Source: Bacteroidia bacterium (GTDB lineage: Bacteria > Bacteroidota > Bacteroidia > Chitinophagales > Saprospiraceae). From it: a stretch of DNA of 15,190 bases. This document shows, piece after piece, positions 1 to 6,053 of this stretch (position 1 is its first letter; each line of letters opens with the position of its first letter). The DNA lies in the NCBI GenBank assembly GCA_030431945.1, contig JAUIIF010000036.1:1-15190 (forward strand), written 5' to 3'. The notes below the pieces were generated by a model, which saw only the letters and a program-made list of their open reading frames with translations, did not search any database and was not told where the DNA came from. Both the position numbers and the translations under genes were made by a program.

Positions 1-1191
1 ATCGAGCAGCTGCGCGACGAACGCCGGCGGGAAGTGTTTGATGGCATCCATGCGCAGGCCGCCGAAACCGACGTTGTTCAGCAGCCAGTACGTCCAGTCG
101 TTGTAAACCGTGGCGGTACTTGGCTCCGCCTGCACCACATCGTAGAAGAACCAGGGATAGTCAAAGTCGCCCGCCATAAACGTAGTGGCTGCATTGGCGG
201 AGTTGGGGCGGAAATTCTCGAAGTTCATGCCGCCCTGCCCGCTGGGCAGGCTGGTAAAATCGGTAAAAGTCTGGTACTTCAGGTCGGCCAGGGGAATCTC
301 GAACCCGGGGGCACCGTCCGCCGGCACGTAGTAGATACCGTAAATGCGATGATCGGAGTAGCCGCCACTAACGTTGGTCAGCGAAATGAGCAGGTCGTCA
401 CCGCCCGCCGCGAAGTCTGCGGCCGAAATGGTCAGCTTAAATTCATCCGTGTAGCAACCGCTGAAATCGAAGAGGTTTCCGATGACGTCCTGATCGAGCA
501 GGATCTCATCGAACGGCTGGCCGCAGTCTCCGCCGCCGTTGGGTTCACTTTCATTGATGGCGCCGGCAAAAGGCGCGTTGGTACTGGCGATCGTAGCGTA
601 AAGCTTGTATTCGTTAGCGCCGTAGCTCTGGGTTTTGGAGCTTAATTTAAGGTAGTAATCACCGGCACCGTAGGCGCCGCCGAGTGGCAGGCGGTTGCGA
701 AACCGATCGGAGGGATAGGGTTGTTTGCCGTTGCCGTTAAAGTGCGTTTCGATGTAGGCTTTCACGGCAGGATTGTCTTCCGCCTGCCCGCCGTCACGAT
801 GGTTATAGACGACGTCTGCCACCGGCGTTATGCCGTTACCGTTCAGGCTGGCGATCAGGGCATCGACTTCGGCCCGGGTGCCGAAGCCGGTCCGGTCCTG
901 ACCGGGCATCCCGTCGATATCGTCCCCAAGATCGTAGAGGTCCTGCGGGTCATATCCGTTAGAGCAGGCCCCGAAGCTGGCCCGGCTCGCGGGGGGCAGC
1001 CAGGCGTAGGTGAACCCGGCATCCGCCAGGGAACTGACTTCACCGGTCAGGCGGGCCGCCCAGTTGGGGCCTGAGTATCCGTTACAGTTGTCTTTATCGT
1101 AGTCCCAGTACCAGCCTTGCAACATAAAATCCTGGGCGGAAAGGGAAAGGCCGCCCATAAGCAGCAGCGCGAGATAGATTGTTTTTTGCAT
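1..1191 (-). CDS. Secreted GH13 alpha-amylase (N-terminal part; C-terminus outside window)
   Basis: Endo-acting alpha-1,4-glucan hydrolase of glycoside hydrolase family 13, probably secreted. The frame is open for 397 codons from the ATG at 1191 to the left edge, so the C-terminal part is missing. Residues 1-19 are a signal peptide ending LSLSA, followed by DFMLQGWYWDY, the usual start of the catalytic barrel. Later come WLPPASRASFG and SNGYDPQDLYDLG. Conserved region I is DVVYNH (residues 126-131), and region II is GGLRMDAIKH near the edge, giving nucleophile Asp382. The acid/base Glu (region III) and region IV lie beyond the window. Regions I and II are about 250 residues apart, far more than in a typical bacterial alpha-amylase. 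The excess is a beta-rich stretch at about residues 172-295. The gene is divergent from the T9SS protein at 1694. The family call is firm; substrate preference is inferred. Confidence 0.95.
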   Translation of the reverse strand, partial: MQKTIYLALLLMGGLSLSAQDFMLQGWYWDYDKDNCNGYSGPNWAARLTGEVSSLADAGFTYAWLPPASRASFGACSNGYDPQDLYDLGDDIDGMPGQDRTGFGTRAEVDALIASLNGNGITPVADVVYNHRDGGQAEDNPAVKAYIETHFNGNGKQPYPSDRFRNRLPLGGAYGAGDYYLKLSSKTQSYGANEYKLYATIASTNAPFAGAINESEPNGGGDCGQPFDEILLDQDVIGNLFDFSGCYTDEFKLTISAADFAAGGDDLLISLTNVSGGYSDHRIYGIYYVPADGAPGFEIPLADLKYQTFTDFTSLPSGQGGMNFENFRPNSANAATTFMAGDFDYPWFFYDVVQAEPSTATVYNDWTYWLLNNVGFGGLRMDAIKHFPPAFVAQLLD

Positions 1192-1219
1192 TCGTCTTTT
1201 CGAGTAAATAATTCAGGAT

Positions 1220-1227
1220 GAAAGGTA
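1220..1227 (-). promoter_or_regulatory. Putative -7 box of the amylase promoter
   Basis: On the minus strand the sequence is TACCTTTC, matching the Bacteroidota -7 consensus TAnnTTTG except at the last base. It ends 28 bases before the amylase ATG. No convincing TTTG -33 element is seen at 19-base spacing; that position is filled by the dispersed repeat at 1228-1257. Confidence 0.4.
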
Positions 1228-1257
1228 CGGCGCGGACGCAGGATGCGGGGAAGGAAC
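1228..1257 (+). repeat. Dispersed repeat, copy A
   Basis: Contains GGCGCGGACGCAGG followed by ATGCGGGGAAGGAAC. Bases 1229-1242 are the exact reverse complement of 1466-1479 (copy B), and the similarity continues inward with small changes (TGCGGGGAAGG here, TGCAGGGTAAGG in B). The copy abuts the putative amylase -7 box, so it occupies the spacer and -33 region of that promoter. Confidence 0.6.
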
Positions 1258-1279
1258 GAAGGCGCAATCTGGTAAAAAT

Positions 1280-1296
1280 AAAATGCCCGGCATTTT
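1280..1296. promoter_or_regulatory. 17-base palindrome, possible operator upstream of amylase
   Basis: AAAATGCC-C-GGCATTTT is a perfect 8-base inverted repeat around one central base, about 90 bases upstream of the amylase ATG and about 50 upstream of its putative -7 box. The compact symmetry is typical of a dimeric regulator's site. No regulator gene lies in the window, so the binding protein is unknown. Confidence 0.3.
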
Positions 1297-1383
1297 GTGG
1301 GTGTGTATGTGGACCGAAATGCACAGCCAGTCCTGATATCGGGCCGGTGCTGAGGGCTGGAGGTCCGCCTTTCGTTAGCGGGC

Positions 1384-1436
1384 CGGGCCTGGCTCCTCTT
1401 AATTAGTTGTGCTAATTGTTGTAGGCCCCGTTTTTT
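1384..1436 (+). terminator. Terminator-like hairpin inside a divergent intergenic region
   Basis: CGGGCCT (1384-1390) pairs with AGGCCCCG (1423-1430, one extra C) and is followed directly by six Ts (1431-1436). A second stem, AATTAG/CTAATT (1401-1406 with 1412-1417), is nested within. This is intrinsic-terminator architecture on the plus strand, yet no recognisable plus-strand gene lies upstream. It may end a small RNA or act as an attenuator. Stem pairing is imperfect, so confidence is low. Confidence 0.35.
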
Positions 1437-1448
1437 GCCGTCGGCTCA

Positions 1449-1480
1449 TGTCCCCTTACCCTGCACCTGCGTCCGCGCCC
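1449..1480 (-). repeat. Dispersed repeat, copy B
   Basis: On the minus strand this copy has GGGCGCGGACGCAGGTGC followed by AGGGTAAGGGGAC. It is the fullest copy of the repeat in the window and lies inverted relative to copy A. Its tail AGGGTAAGGGGA is also found exactly in copy E at 14529-14540. Confidence 0.65.
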
Positions 1481-1649
1481 TCAGTTGTTTCCGCCCCGCC
1501 TGCCTTGCTGCAACCGGAGCGGACGATTTTCTACCAATTCGCCCGCTTAGTGGGAGGTCCCTTAGCAAAGCCCTGATTGCAGGACGGCCCGTGCATCTCA
1601 CCGGGCACACGTTACGCGCCGCTGACCAGGCAAATCCGGTTCTGCTACT

Positions 1650-1657
1650 TATCTTGC
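1650..1657 (+). promoter_or_regulatory. Putative -7 box of the T9SS protein gene
   Basis: TATCTTGC, close to TAnnTTTG and nearly identical to the TACCTTGC ahead of the histidine kinase gene. It ends 36 bases before the ATG at 1694. No clear -33 TTTG element is seen. Confidence 0.3.
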
Positions 1658-1693
1658 GGGCACGATCCTACTTCAATTTAATCGAAAAGTAAC

Positions 1694-3031
1694 ATGCAAA
1701 AATTCTACCTGCTTCTTACCCTCCTCTTGCTGTCAACCCTACCGGCTACTGCCCAAAACGGGATCATCGGCCAGGGCTTTGCCAATGGTTTTTCCAATCC
1801 GGACGACATTGGCTACTTCAATGATTCCTTTGGCGGCAGCCGCATCCGGATCACCAACAGTACCGGCACGGGAGAGCAGTACTTCCGGCTCGTACGGGCC
1901 TGGAGCGGAGACAATACGGAATTTGCGCCGCTGGCCACCTGCCCCGATAATGACCAGGACGTTTCCGGGCTGGCCGGTTCGGTGATCAACGGCGTCACCA
2001 GTTTCGGCTTTTGCGGCAAGGCCTTTTACATCGACGTACCGAACACTACGGACAACTACGTCTTCAAAACCCCGGCGGCGACGGGGACCACGGAGTTTAT
2101 CTACTTCCGCCTGGAAGGGCCGGTAGCGGACATCTTTTCTACCAGCCAAAACCCGGCAAATAACGCCGATGGAGAAGTTCCTTCAGGAACCGAGGTGCTG
2201 GTTGCTTCCTTCACCACGCTTGAATTACCCGCTGGCCAGGCGGCCTACCTGAGATATTCCACGGACGGCTTTGTGAGCTCTACGGTCGTTCCCATGACGG
2301 CGATTTGCCCCGGCGGCCCCTGTGTGGTAAGCGCCACCATCCCCGGCCAGCCGGACAACACCACCGTTTCCTACTACGTCTTCACTTCCGGCAGTACGGT
2401 AGCGCCGGCGGCCGATGGGTCCGACGCCGATTACCGGACCATTAACGGCGACACGAACGGAGGCGCCAACTACACTTACACGACCAACGTAAGCCTGCCC
2501 GTCACGTATTCTTCCTTTACCGGCAAGCGGCAAAAGGCCGCCATTGTTGATTTGCACTGGACCACCGCTACCGAAGATCAGGCCAGTCATTTCACGGTGG
2601 AATGCAGCCTTGACCACGGCCGCAGCTGGAGGGAACGCGCCGACGTGGCTGCCCGGAACCTTCCTACCGGCGCTGCTTATTCCTTTACCGATGTCGGCGC
2701 TCCGGTGGTCGACCTGAGTTACCGGCTGCGGCAAACGGACCTGGACGGCAGTACGCACTATTCCTCCATCATTCCCGTCCCCGCGCTGGAGGAGGAGATA
2801 AGAACCTGGCCACAGCCTGCCGCAGGCGGGCAGGTGAATATTAGCCTGCCGGACAGTTACCTGGGCGGGCAGGCCCAACTGTTGAATGCGGTTGGCCGCC
2901 AGGTTCGCAGCCAGTCGCTTGCAGCCCCGCAGGAGCAGATCGACGTTGCGGGCCTCCCCGCTGGCATGTACCTGCTGCGGGTGGTGGGGGCGGACGGCAG
3001 AAAGTCCGTCAAACGGGTAATCATCAGGTAG
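1694..3031 (+). CDS. Secreted protein with T9SS type A sorting domain, possibly starch-related
   Basis: 445-residue exported protein of unknown biochemical function. Residues 1-20 are a signal peptide (MQKFYLLLTLLLLSTLPATA) with cleavage likely before QNG. Residues about 165-262 form a beta-rich unit (YLRYSTDGF, VSYYVFTSG, DADYRTINGDTNGGANYTY) of a kind I associate with secreted amylase-type proteins of Bacteroidota; this is recollection of family style, not a search result. Residues about 266-355 are the common pre-sorting module (SLPVTYSSFTGKR, VDLHWTTATEDQASHFTVE, YRLRQTDLDG). Residues about 372-445 are a T9SS type A sorting domain with AGMYLLRVV and a basic end (RKSVKRVIIR), expected to be removed at the cell surface. 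It is divergent from the amylase gene, so a shared role in alpha-glucan use is plausible. The start is the first ATG giving an intact signal peptide. Confidence 0.85.
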   Translation: MQKFYLLLTLLLLSTLPATAQNGIIGQGFANGFSNPDDIGYFNDSFGGSRIRITNSTGTGEQYFRLVRAWSGDNTEFAPLATCPDNDQDVSGLAGSVINGVTSFGFCGKAFYIDVPNTTDNYVFKTPAATGTTEFIYFRLEGPVADIFSTSQNPANNADGEVPSGTEVLVASFTTLELPAGQAAYLRYSTDGFVSSTVVPMTAICPGGPCVVSATIPGQPDNTTVSYYVFTSGSTVAPAADGSDADYRTINGDTNGGANYTYTTNVSLPVTYSSFTGKRQKAAIVDLHWTTATEDQASHFTVECSLDHGRSWRERADVAARNLPTGAAYSFTDVGAPVVDLSYRLRQTDLDGSTHYSSIIPVPALEEEIRTWPQPAAGGQVNISLPDSYLGGQAQLLNAVGRQVRSQSLAAPQEQIDVAGLPAGMYLLRVVGADGRKSVKRVIIR

Positions 3032-3075
3032 GCTTTGGGGCCAATAACCTGACACCCCGCTAACCCGCCATCCCT

Positions 3076-3083
3076 TATCTTCG
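3076..3083 (+). promoter_or_regulatory. Putative -7 box of the M20 peptidase gene
   Basis: TATCTTCG, a one-mismatch match to TAnnTTTG, ending 22 bases before the ATG at 3106. The same octamer precedes the small zinc-motif gene on the minus strand (6029-6022). A -33 TTTG at standard spacing is not evident. Confidence 0.4.
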
Positions 3084-3105
3084 CCCTCCAGATAAAACCA
3101 ACCAA

Positions 3106-4500
3106 ATGACTACCCAACAATACATCGACGCTAACCGGGAACGCTACCTGGAAGAACTTTTTAAACTGCTGCGTATCCCCAGTGTCAGTACGGATAAAAA
3201 GCACGACGATGATACGCACGCCTGTGCCGTATTACTGCAAACCTTTATGGTAAAGGCCGGCCTTGAAAACGTCAGTCTCTACCCCACCGCTGGTCATCCG
3301 ATTGTTTACGCCGACAAGATTATTGATCCGGCCCTGCCTACGGTATTGATCTACGGTCACTATGACGTCCAACCCGCTGCACCGCTGAACGAGTGGAAAA
3401 GTGCGCCCTTCGAGCCGGAAATCCGGAAAACGGAGCGGCACCCCGACGGCGCTATTTTTGCCCGGGGCAGTACCGATGACAAAGGACAGATGTTCATCCA
3501 CGTAAAAGCGGTGGAGGCCATGATCCAGACGGACAACCTGCCCTGTAACGTCAAGTTTATGATTGAGGGCGAAGAGGAAGTGGGCAGTCCTAACCTGGTC
3601 CCCTTTATCGAGACGTACAAAGACATGCTCGCTGCGGACGTTATCCTGGTTTCCGATACCAGCTTACTGGGCAAAGAGGTCCCGAGCATCACGGTTGGCC
3701 TGCGGGGCCTGACTTACCTGGACGTAAAGGTGACCAGCGCCCGGGCAGACATGCACTCCGGCCTCTTCGGTGGGGCCGTTGCCAACCCGATTAATACGTT
3801 GTGTGAGATGATTGCCTCGTTGAAAGATGAGCGTAAGCACATTACCATTCCCGGCTTCTACGACGATGTACACTTCCCCTCCGAAGCCGAGCGCGACATG
3901 ATGCGCAATGCCCCCTTTGATGCGGAAGAGTACATGGACAGTCCGGGTGTCTTCGGCCTGGAGGGCGAAGAGGGCTTCCATACGTACGAGCGGACGGGCA
4001 TTTTGCCAACCCTTGACTGCAACGGCATCTGGGGTGGTTTTATGGAAGAAGGGTCCAAAACAATTATTCCGGCAGTCGCCAATGCCAAGATCAGTATGCG
4101 GCTGGTGAGTAAGCAGAATTACCACAAAATTACGGAGCTGTTTACGGATCATTTTAAATCGATTGCCCCGGACAGCGTCAAAGTGGAAGTTCACCCGCAC
4201 CACGGTGGCAACCCGTACGTAACGCCTACGGACACCCCTGAATACAAAGCCGCCTCTGCGGCGATGGAAGAAGCCTTCGGCAAAGTCCCCGTGCCGATGT
4301 ACGAAGGCGGTTCGATCCCCATTATTGCCAACTTTAAGGAAACGCTCGGCGTGGAATCCATTCTCATGGGCTTTGGCTTTGACACCGATGGCCTGCACAG
4401 CCCGAATGAACACTTTGGGGTCTGGAACTTCTACAAGGGCATCGATACCGTCCCGCAATTCTTTGCCAAGTACGCTGCGATGAAGGCTGATACCGTCTGA
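3106..4500 (+). CDS. M20 family metallo-dipeptidase (CNDP/carnosinase-like)
   Basis: 464-residue di-zinc peptidase, probably cytosolic since no signal peptide is seen, expected to hydrolyse dipeptides or other short peptides. The M20 motifs are all present: GHYDVQP gives metal ligand His85 and Asp87; GSTDDKGQ gives bridging ligand Asp124; EGEEEVGS gives catalytic base Glu157 and ligand Glu158; VSDTSLL gives ligand Asp184; DMHSGLFGG gives His217 of the dimerisation lid; GLHSPNE gives ligand His431. Length and motif order fit the CNDP2-like branch rather than ArgE/DapE. It starts 74 bases after the T9SS gene with its own putative -7 box, so it is probably transcribed separately, and a strong hairpin follows it. 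The family is certain; exact substrate cannot be told from sequence. Confidence 0.95.
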   Translation: MTTQQYIDANRERYLEELFKLLRIPSVSTDKKHDDDTHACAVLLQTFMVKAGLENVSLYPTAGHPIVYADKIIDPALPTVLIYGHYDVQPAAPLNEWKSAPFEPEIRKTERHPDGAIFARGSTDDKGQMFIHVKAVEAMIQTDNLPCNVKFMIEGEEEVGSPNLVPFIETYKDMLAADVILVSDTSLLGKEVPSITVGLRGLTYLDVKVTSARADMHSGLFGGAVANPINTLCEMIASLKDERKHITIPGFYDDVHFPSEAERDMMRNAPFDAEEYMDSPGVFGLEGEEGFHTYERTGILPTLDCNGIWGGFMEEGSKTIIPAVANAKISMRLVSKQNYHKITELFTDHFKSIAPDSVKVEVHPHHGGNPYVTPTDTPEYKAASAAMEEAFGKVPVPMYEGGSIPIIANFKETLGVESILMGFGFDTDGLHSPNEHFGVWNFYKGIDTVPQFFAKYAAMKADTV

Positions 4501-4526
4501 TACAACTTACGTACTTGCTTCATTGG

Positions 4527-4570
4527 TGGCGAACCGGTAGTGGTAGAGACACTACGCTGCCGGTTCGTCA
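4527..4570 (+). terminator. Strong hairpin after the M20 gene, possible terminator
   Basis: CGAACCGG (4530-4537) pairs perfectly with CCGGTTCG (4560-4567), extended outward by TG/CA and a G-U pair. An inner stem TAGTG/CACTA (4538-4542 with 4550-4554) closes a 7-base loop, with bulge CGCTG on one side. There is no T-run directly after it, so it may be a non-canonical terminator or an RNA element in the leader of the PepSY gene that follows. Confidence 0.45.
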
Positions 4571-4600
4571 GCCACTTTTACCCGTCCGAATTATTTTACC

Positions 4601-5152
4601 ATTATCACTCGTCGCCAGCAACAAGCCAAGGTATTAAGGTCGACCCGCAAGCTTCACCGCCTGTCGGGCATCAGCCTTTTTGTGTTTTTCTTCATTATGG
4701 CAGTTACCGGTATCCTGCTTGGGTGGAAAAAAAACAGCGGGGAGCTGATCATGCCCGACACCTACCAGGGCGTAGCGGCGGAAATGGCGGACTGGCTCCC
4801 TCTGGACACTTTAAGCCGGTTGGCAGAACGGGCCATCTTACCACCAACCGGCCAGCGCCCGGAATTGGATCGGGTCGACGTGCGCCCGGGCAAGAACAGT
4901 GCCAAATTTTTGTTTAAAGCACGGCAGGGAGAAGTTCAGCTGGACTTGAGTACCGGGCAGGTACTCTCCGTTGGCCGCCGGCACAGTGACTGGATCGAAC
5001 AAGTACACGATGGCTCCATCATTGATGACTGGCTCGGCATCCCCCACGGTATTTTCAAAGTCTTTTACAACTCCCTGATGGGCATAGCTCTCATCATTTT
5101 CACCGTAACCGGCTTCTGGCTGTGGTACGGGCCGAAGCGGATGAAAGGGTAA
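4601..5152 (+). CDS. Small PepSY-associated two-TM membrane protein (start codon unclear)
   Basis: Small membrane protein of the PepSY-TM type. Transmembrane helix 1 is LSGISLFVFFFIMAVTGILL, preceded by the basic stretch RSTRKLHR; a periplasmic PepSY-like segment follows (RVDVRPGKNSAKFLFKARQG, LDLSTGQVLSVGRR, then WIEQVHDGSIIDDWLGIPHG), and helix 2 is LMGIALIIFTVTGFWLWYG with a basic KRMKG end. The function of such short proteins is not established; PepSY domains are linked to peptidase inhibition or envelope reductase and iron roles. The start is a problem: the frame is open from 4547 (a TAG lies at 4544-4546) but has no ATG or TTG before helix 1. The first GTG (4682) falls inside helix 1 and would drop the conserved basic and HRLSG part. 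I place the start at the ATT codon at 4601 as a working choice; a non-ATG start or a base error is possible. Confidence 0.75.
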   Translation: MITRRQQQAKVLRSTRKLHRLSGISLFVFFFIMAVTGILLGWKKNSGELIMPDTYQGVAAEMADWLPLDTLSRLAERAILPPTGQRPELDRVDVRPGKNSAKFLFKARQGEVQLDLSTGQVLSVGRRHSDWIEQVHDGSIIDDWLGIPHGIFKVFYNSLMGIALIIFTVTGFWLWYGPKRMKG

Positions 5153-5206
5153 GTTGGTCTGGCCGCAACTCAAGCTATCAGCAGAGTAAGGTGCAATACC
5201 ACCAGA

Positions 5207-5719
5207 TCACTCCCGCCGGACGCCCCCTAAATCAATGAATCGTTTCTGGATCAGCTCATCCACCGTCGGTTTCCGGACGTCGAGAACGGCTCCGGAAAAA
5301 AACAGGGTTTTGCCGGCTAGAGCGTGGTTGGCGTCCAGGGTAACTTCCTGGTCATCCCAGCGGAGAATTTTGGCATTGACGGCTTTGCCGTCACCGTCGG
5401 TCAGGGTAACGAATTGCCCCTCTACCAACAGGGCGGGGTCGATTTGTTCCCGTTCGTTCTGAAACAACTGGAGTGGCATCTTGAGGATATGCGCTTTACT
5501 GGGAACACCGTAGGCGTCTTCCGGGTCCAGTTTGAAGGCAAAGCCCATGCCGGACTTGAGCCCGAAGATGCGTCGTTCCCAGGCGGGCAGCATTTTACCG
5601 ACGCCAAACATAAATTTGAACGGGTAATTGACGTCCATTCTTTCCAGTAAAGGCCCACTGGGGTCGCCGTCACGAACTTCGTAGGTCAGGGTAACAATGG
5701 CGTGGTCGTCAATGGTCAT
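5207..5719 (-). CDS. FKBP-type peptidyl-prolyl isomerase, SlyD-like
   Basis: 170-residue cytoplasmic prolyl cis-trans isomerase and chaperone. The FKBP fold is split: residues 1-70 include YPFKFMFGVGKMLPAWERRI, FGLKSGM and DPEDAYG, and the closing strand is at about 131-148 (NHALAGKTLFFSGAVLDVR). Between them, about 71-128, is the insert-in-flap chaperone domain (LQLFQNEREQ, EGQFVTLTDGDGKAVNAKIL). NHALAGKTL matches the hallmark SlyD motif NHPLAGKTL. The His/Cys-rich metal-binding tail of E. coli SlyD is absent; this protein ends PTVDELIQKRFIDLGGVRRE. It begins 34 bases after the stop of the zinc-motif gene on the same strand, so the two likely form an operon. It is convergent with the PepSY gene. 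Confidence 0.93.
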   Translation of the reverse strand: MTIDDHAIVTLTYEVRDGDPSGPLLERMDVNYPFKFMFGVGKMLPAWERRIFGLKSGMGFAFKLDPEDAYGVPSKAHILKMPLQLFQNEREQIDPALLVEGQFVTLTDGDGKAVNAKILRWDDQEVTLDANHALAGKTLFFSGAVLDVRKPTVDELIQKRFIDLGGVRRE

Positions 5720-5753
5720 AGTTTTATATTTTCTCCGGTACCGGTATTTCCAG

Positions 5754-6017
5754 CTAGTAGCGCCGCTCGATCATCGGCGCGTCAGCTCCCGGGCCGCTGT
5801 TATCCCGGCGGATTTCATCCAACCGGTCGCGGCATTTCTCACAGCTTCCCAGGTGCTCGCTGAAACGACGTTGTGCCTTGCGGTCTTCGGCCTTAGTTCT
5901 TCCGGCCCAATAATCGAGCAGCTCTTCGTCAGTCAGGTGGCGGAATGCCCCCAGCACTTCCCTTCCGATGTAATAGATGATGGCCAGTGTGGCGATCAGA
6001 ACGATCATCTTACCCAT
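5754..6017 (-). CDS. Small membrane protein with HX3CX2C zinc-finger-like motif
   Basis: 87-residue protein. Residues 4-18 form one hydrophobic helix (MIVLIATLAIIYYIG), followed by a soluble, charged domain with LTDEELLDYWAGR and then His55-X3-Cys59-X2-Cys62 (HLGSCEKC). The HX3CX2C arrangement, with the preceding acidic helix, resembles the zinc-binding anti-sigma (ZAS) domain of anti-sigma factors. The order is unusual: in typical membrane anti-sigma factors the finger comes first and the helix follows. No sigma factor gene is adjacent; the next gene in the operon is the SlyD-like isomerase, itself of a metal-handling family. The function is unknown. ATG at 6017 is preferred because a -7-like box lies just before it; Met4 is an alternative start. 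Confidence 0.75.
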   Translation of the reverse strand: MGKMIVLIATLAIIYYIGREVLGAFRHLTDEELLDYWAGRTKAEDRKAQRRFSEHLGSCEKCRDRLDEIRRDNSGPGADAPMIERRY

Positions 6018-6021
6018 GGGG

Positions 6022-6029
6022 CGAAGATA
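6022..6029 (-). promoter_or_regulatory. Putative -7 box abutting the zinc-motif gene start
   Basis: On the minus strand TATCTTCG is followed by four bases and then ATG at 6017. This is the same octamer as that ahead of the M20 gene. If it is the -7 element, transcription would begin at or next to the start codon. Confidence 0.4.
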
Positions 6030-6053
6030 GGAAAGTTTGCGGATCCGGGGTGG

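Larger units (their letters stand above)
1192..1693. other. Divergent intergenic region between amylase and T9SS protein genes
   Basis: About 500 bases with no convincing gene. Short open frames on both strands (for example plus 1218-1406 and 1435-1692) have low-complexity, arginine/proline-rich translations with no recognisable domain. The region holds putative -7 boxes for the two flanking genes, a 17-base palindrome, a terminator-like hairpin on the plus strand, and two copies of the dispersed repeat in inverted orientation. Confidence 0.7.

Noticed and set aside
34..645. Plus-strand open frame of 203 codons
   Set aside because: Antisense to the amylase, whose catalytic motifs are unmistakable on the minus strand.
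1435..1692. Plus-strand open frame of 85 codons ahead of the T9SS gene
   Set aside because: Starts with TTG, crosses repeat copy B and the promoter-like box, and has no recognisable features.
2225..3055. Minus-strand open frame of 276 codons
   Set aside because: Antisense to the clearly coding T9SS protein gene, with no motif of its own.
5152..5209. Possible hairpin between the convergent PepSY and SlyD-like genes (TGGTCTGG with CCAGATCA)
   Set aside because: Loop of about 40 bases, one G-U pair and no T-tract; too weak to call a terminator.
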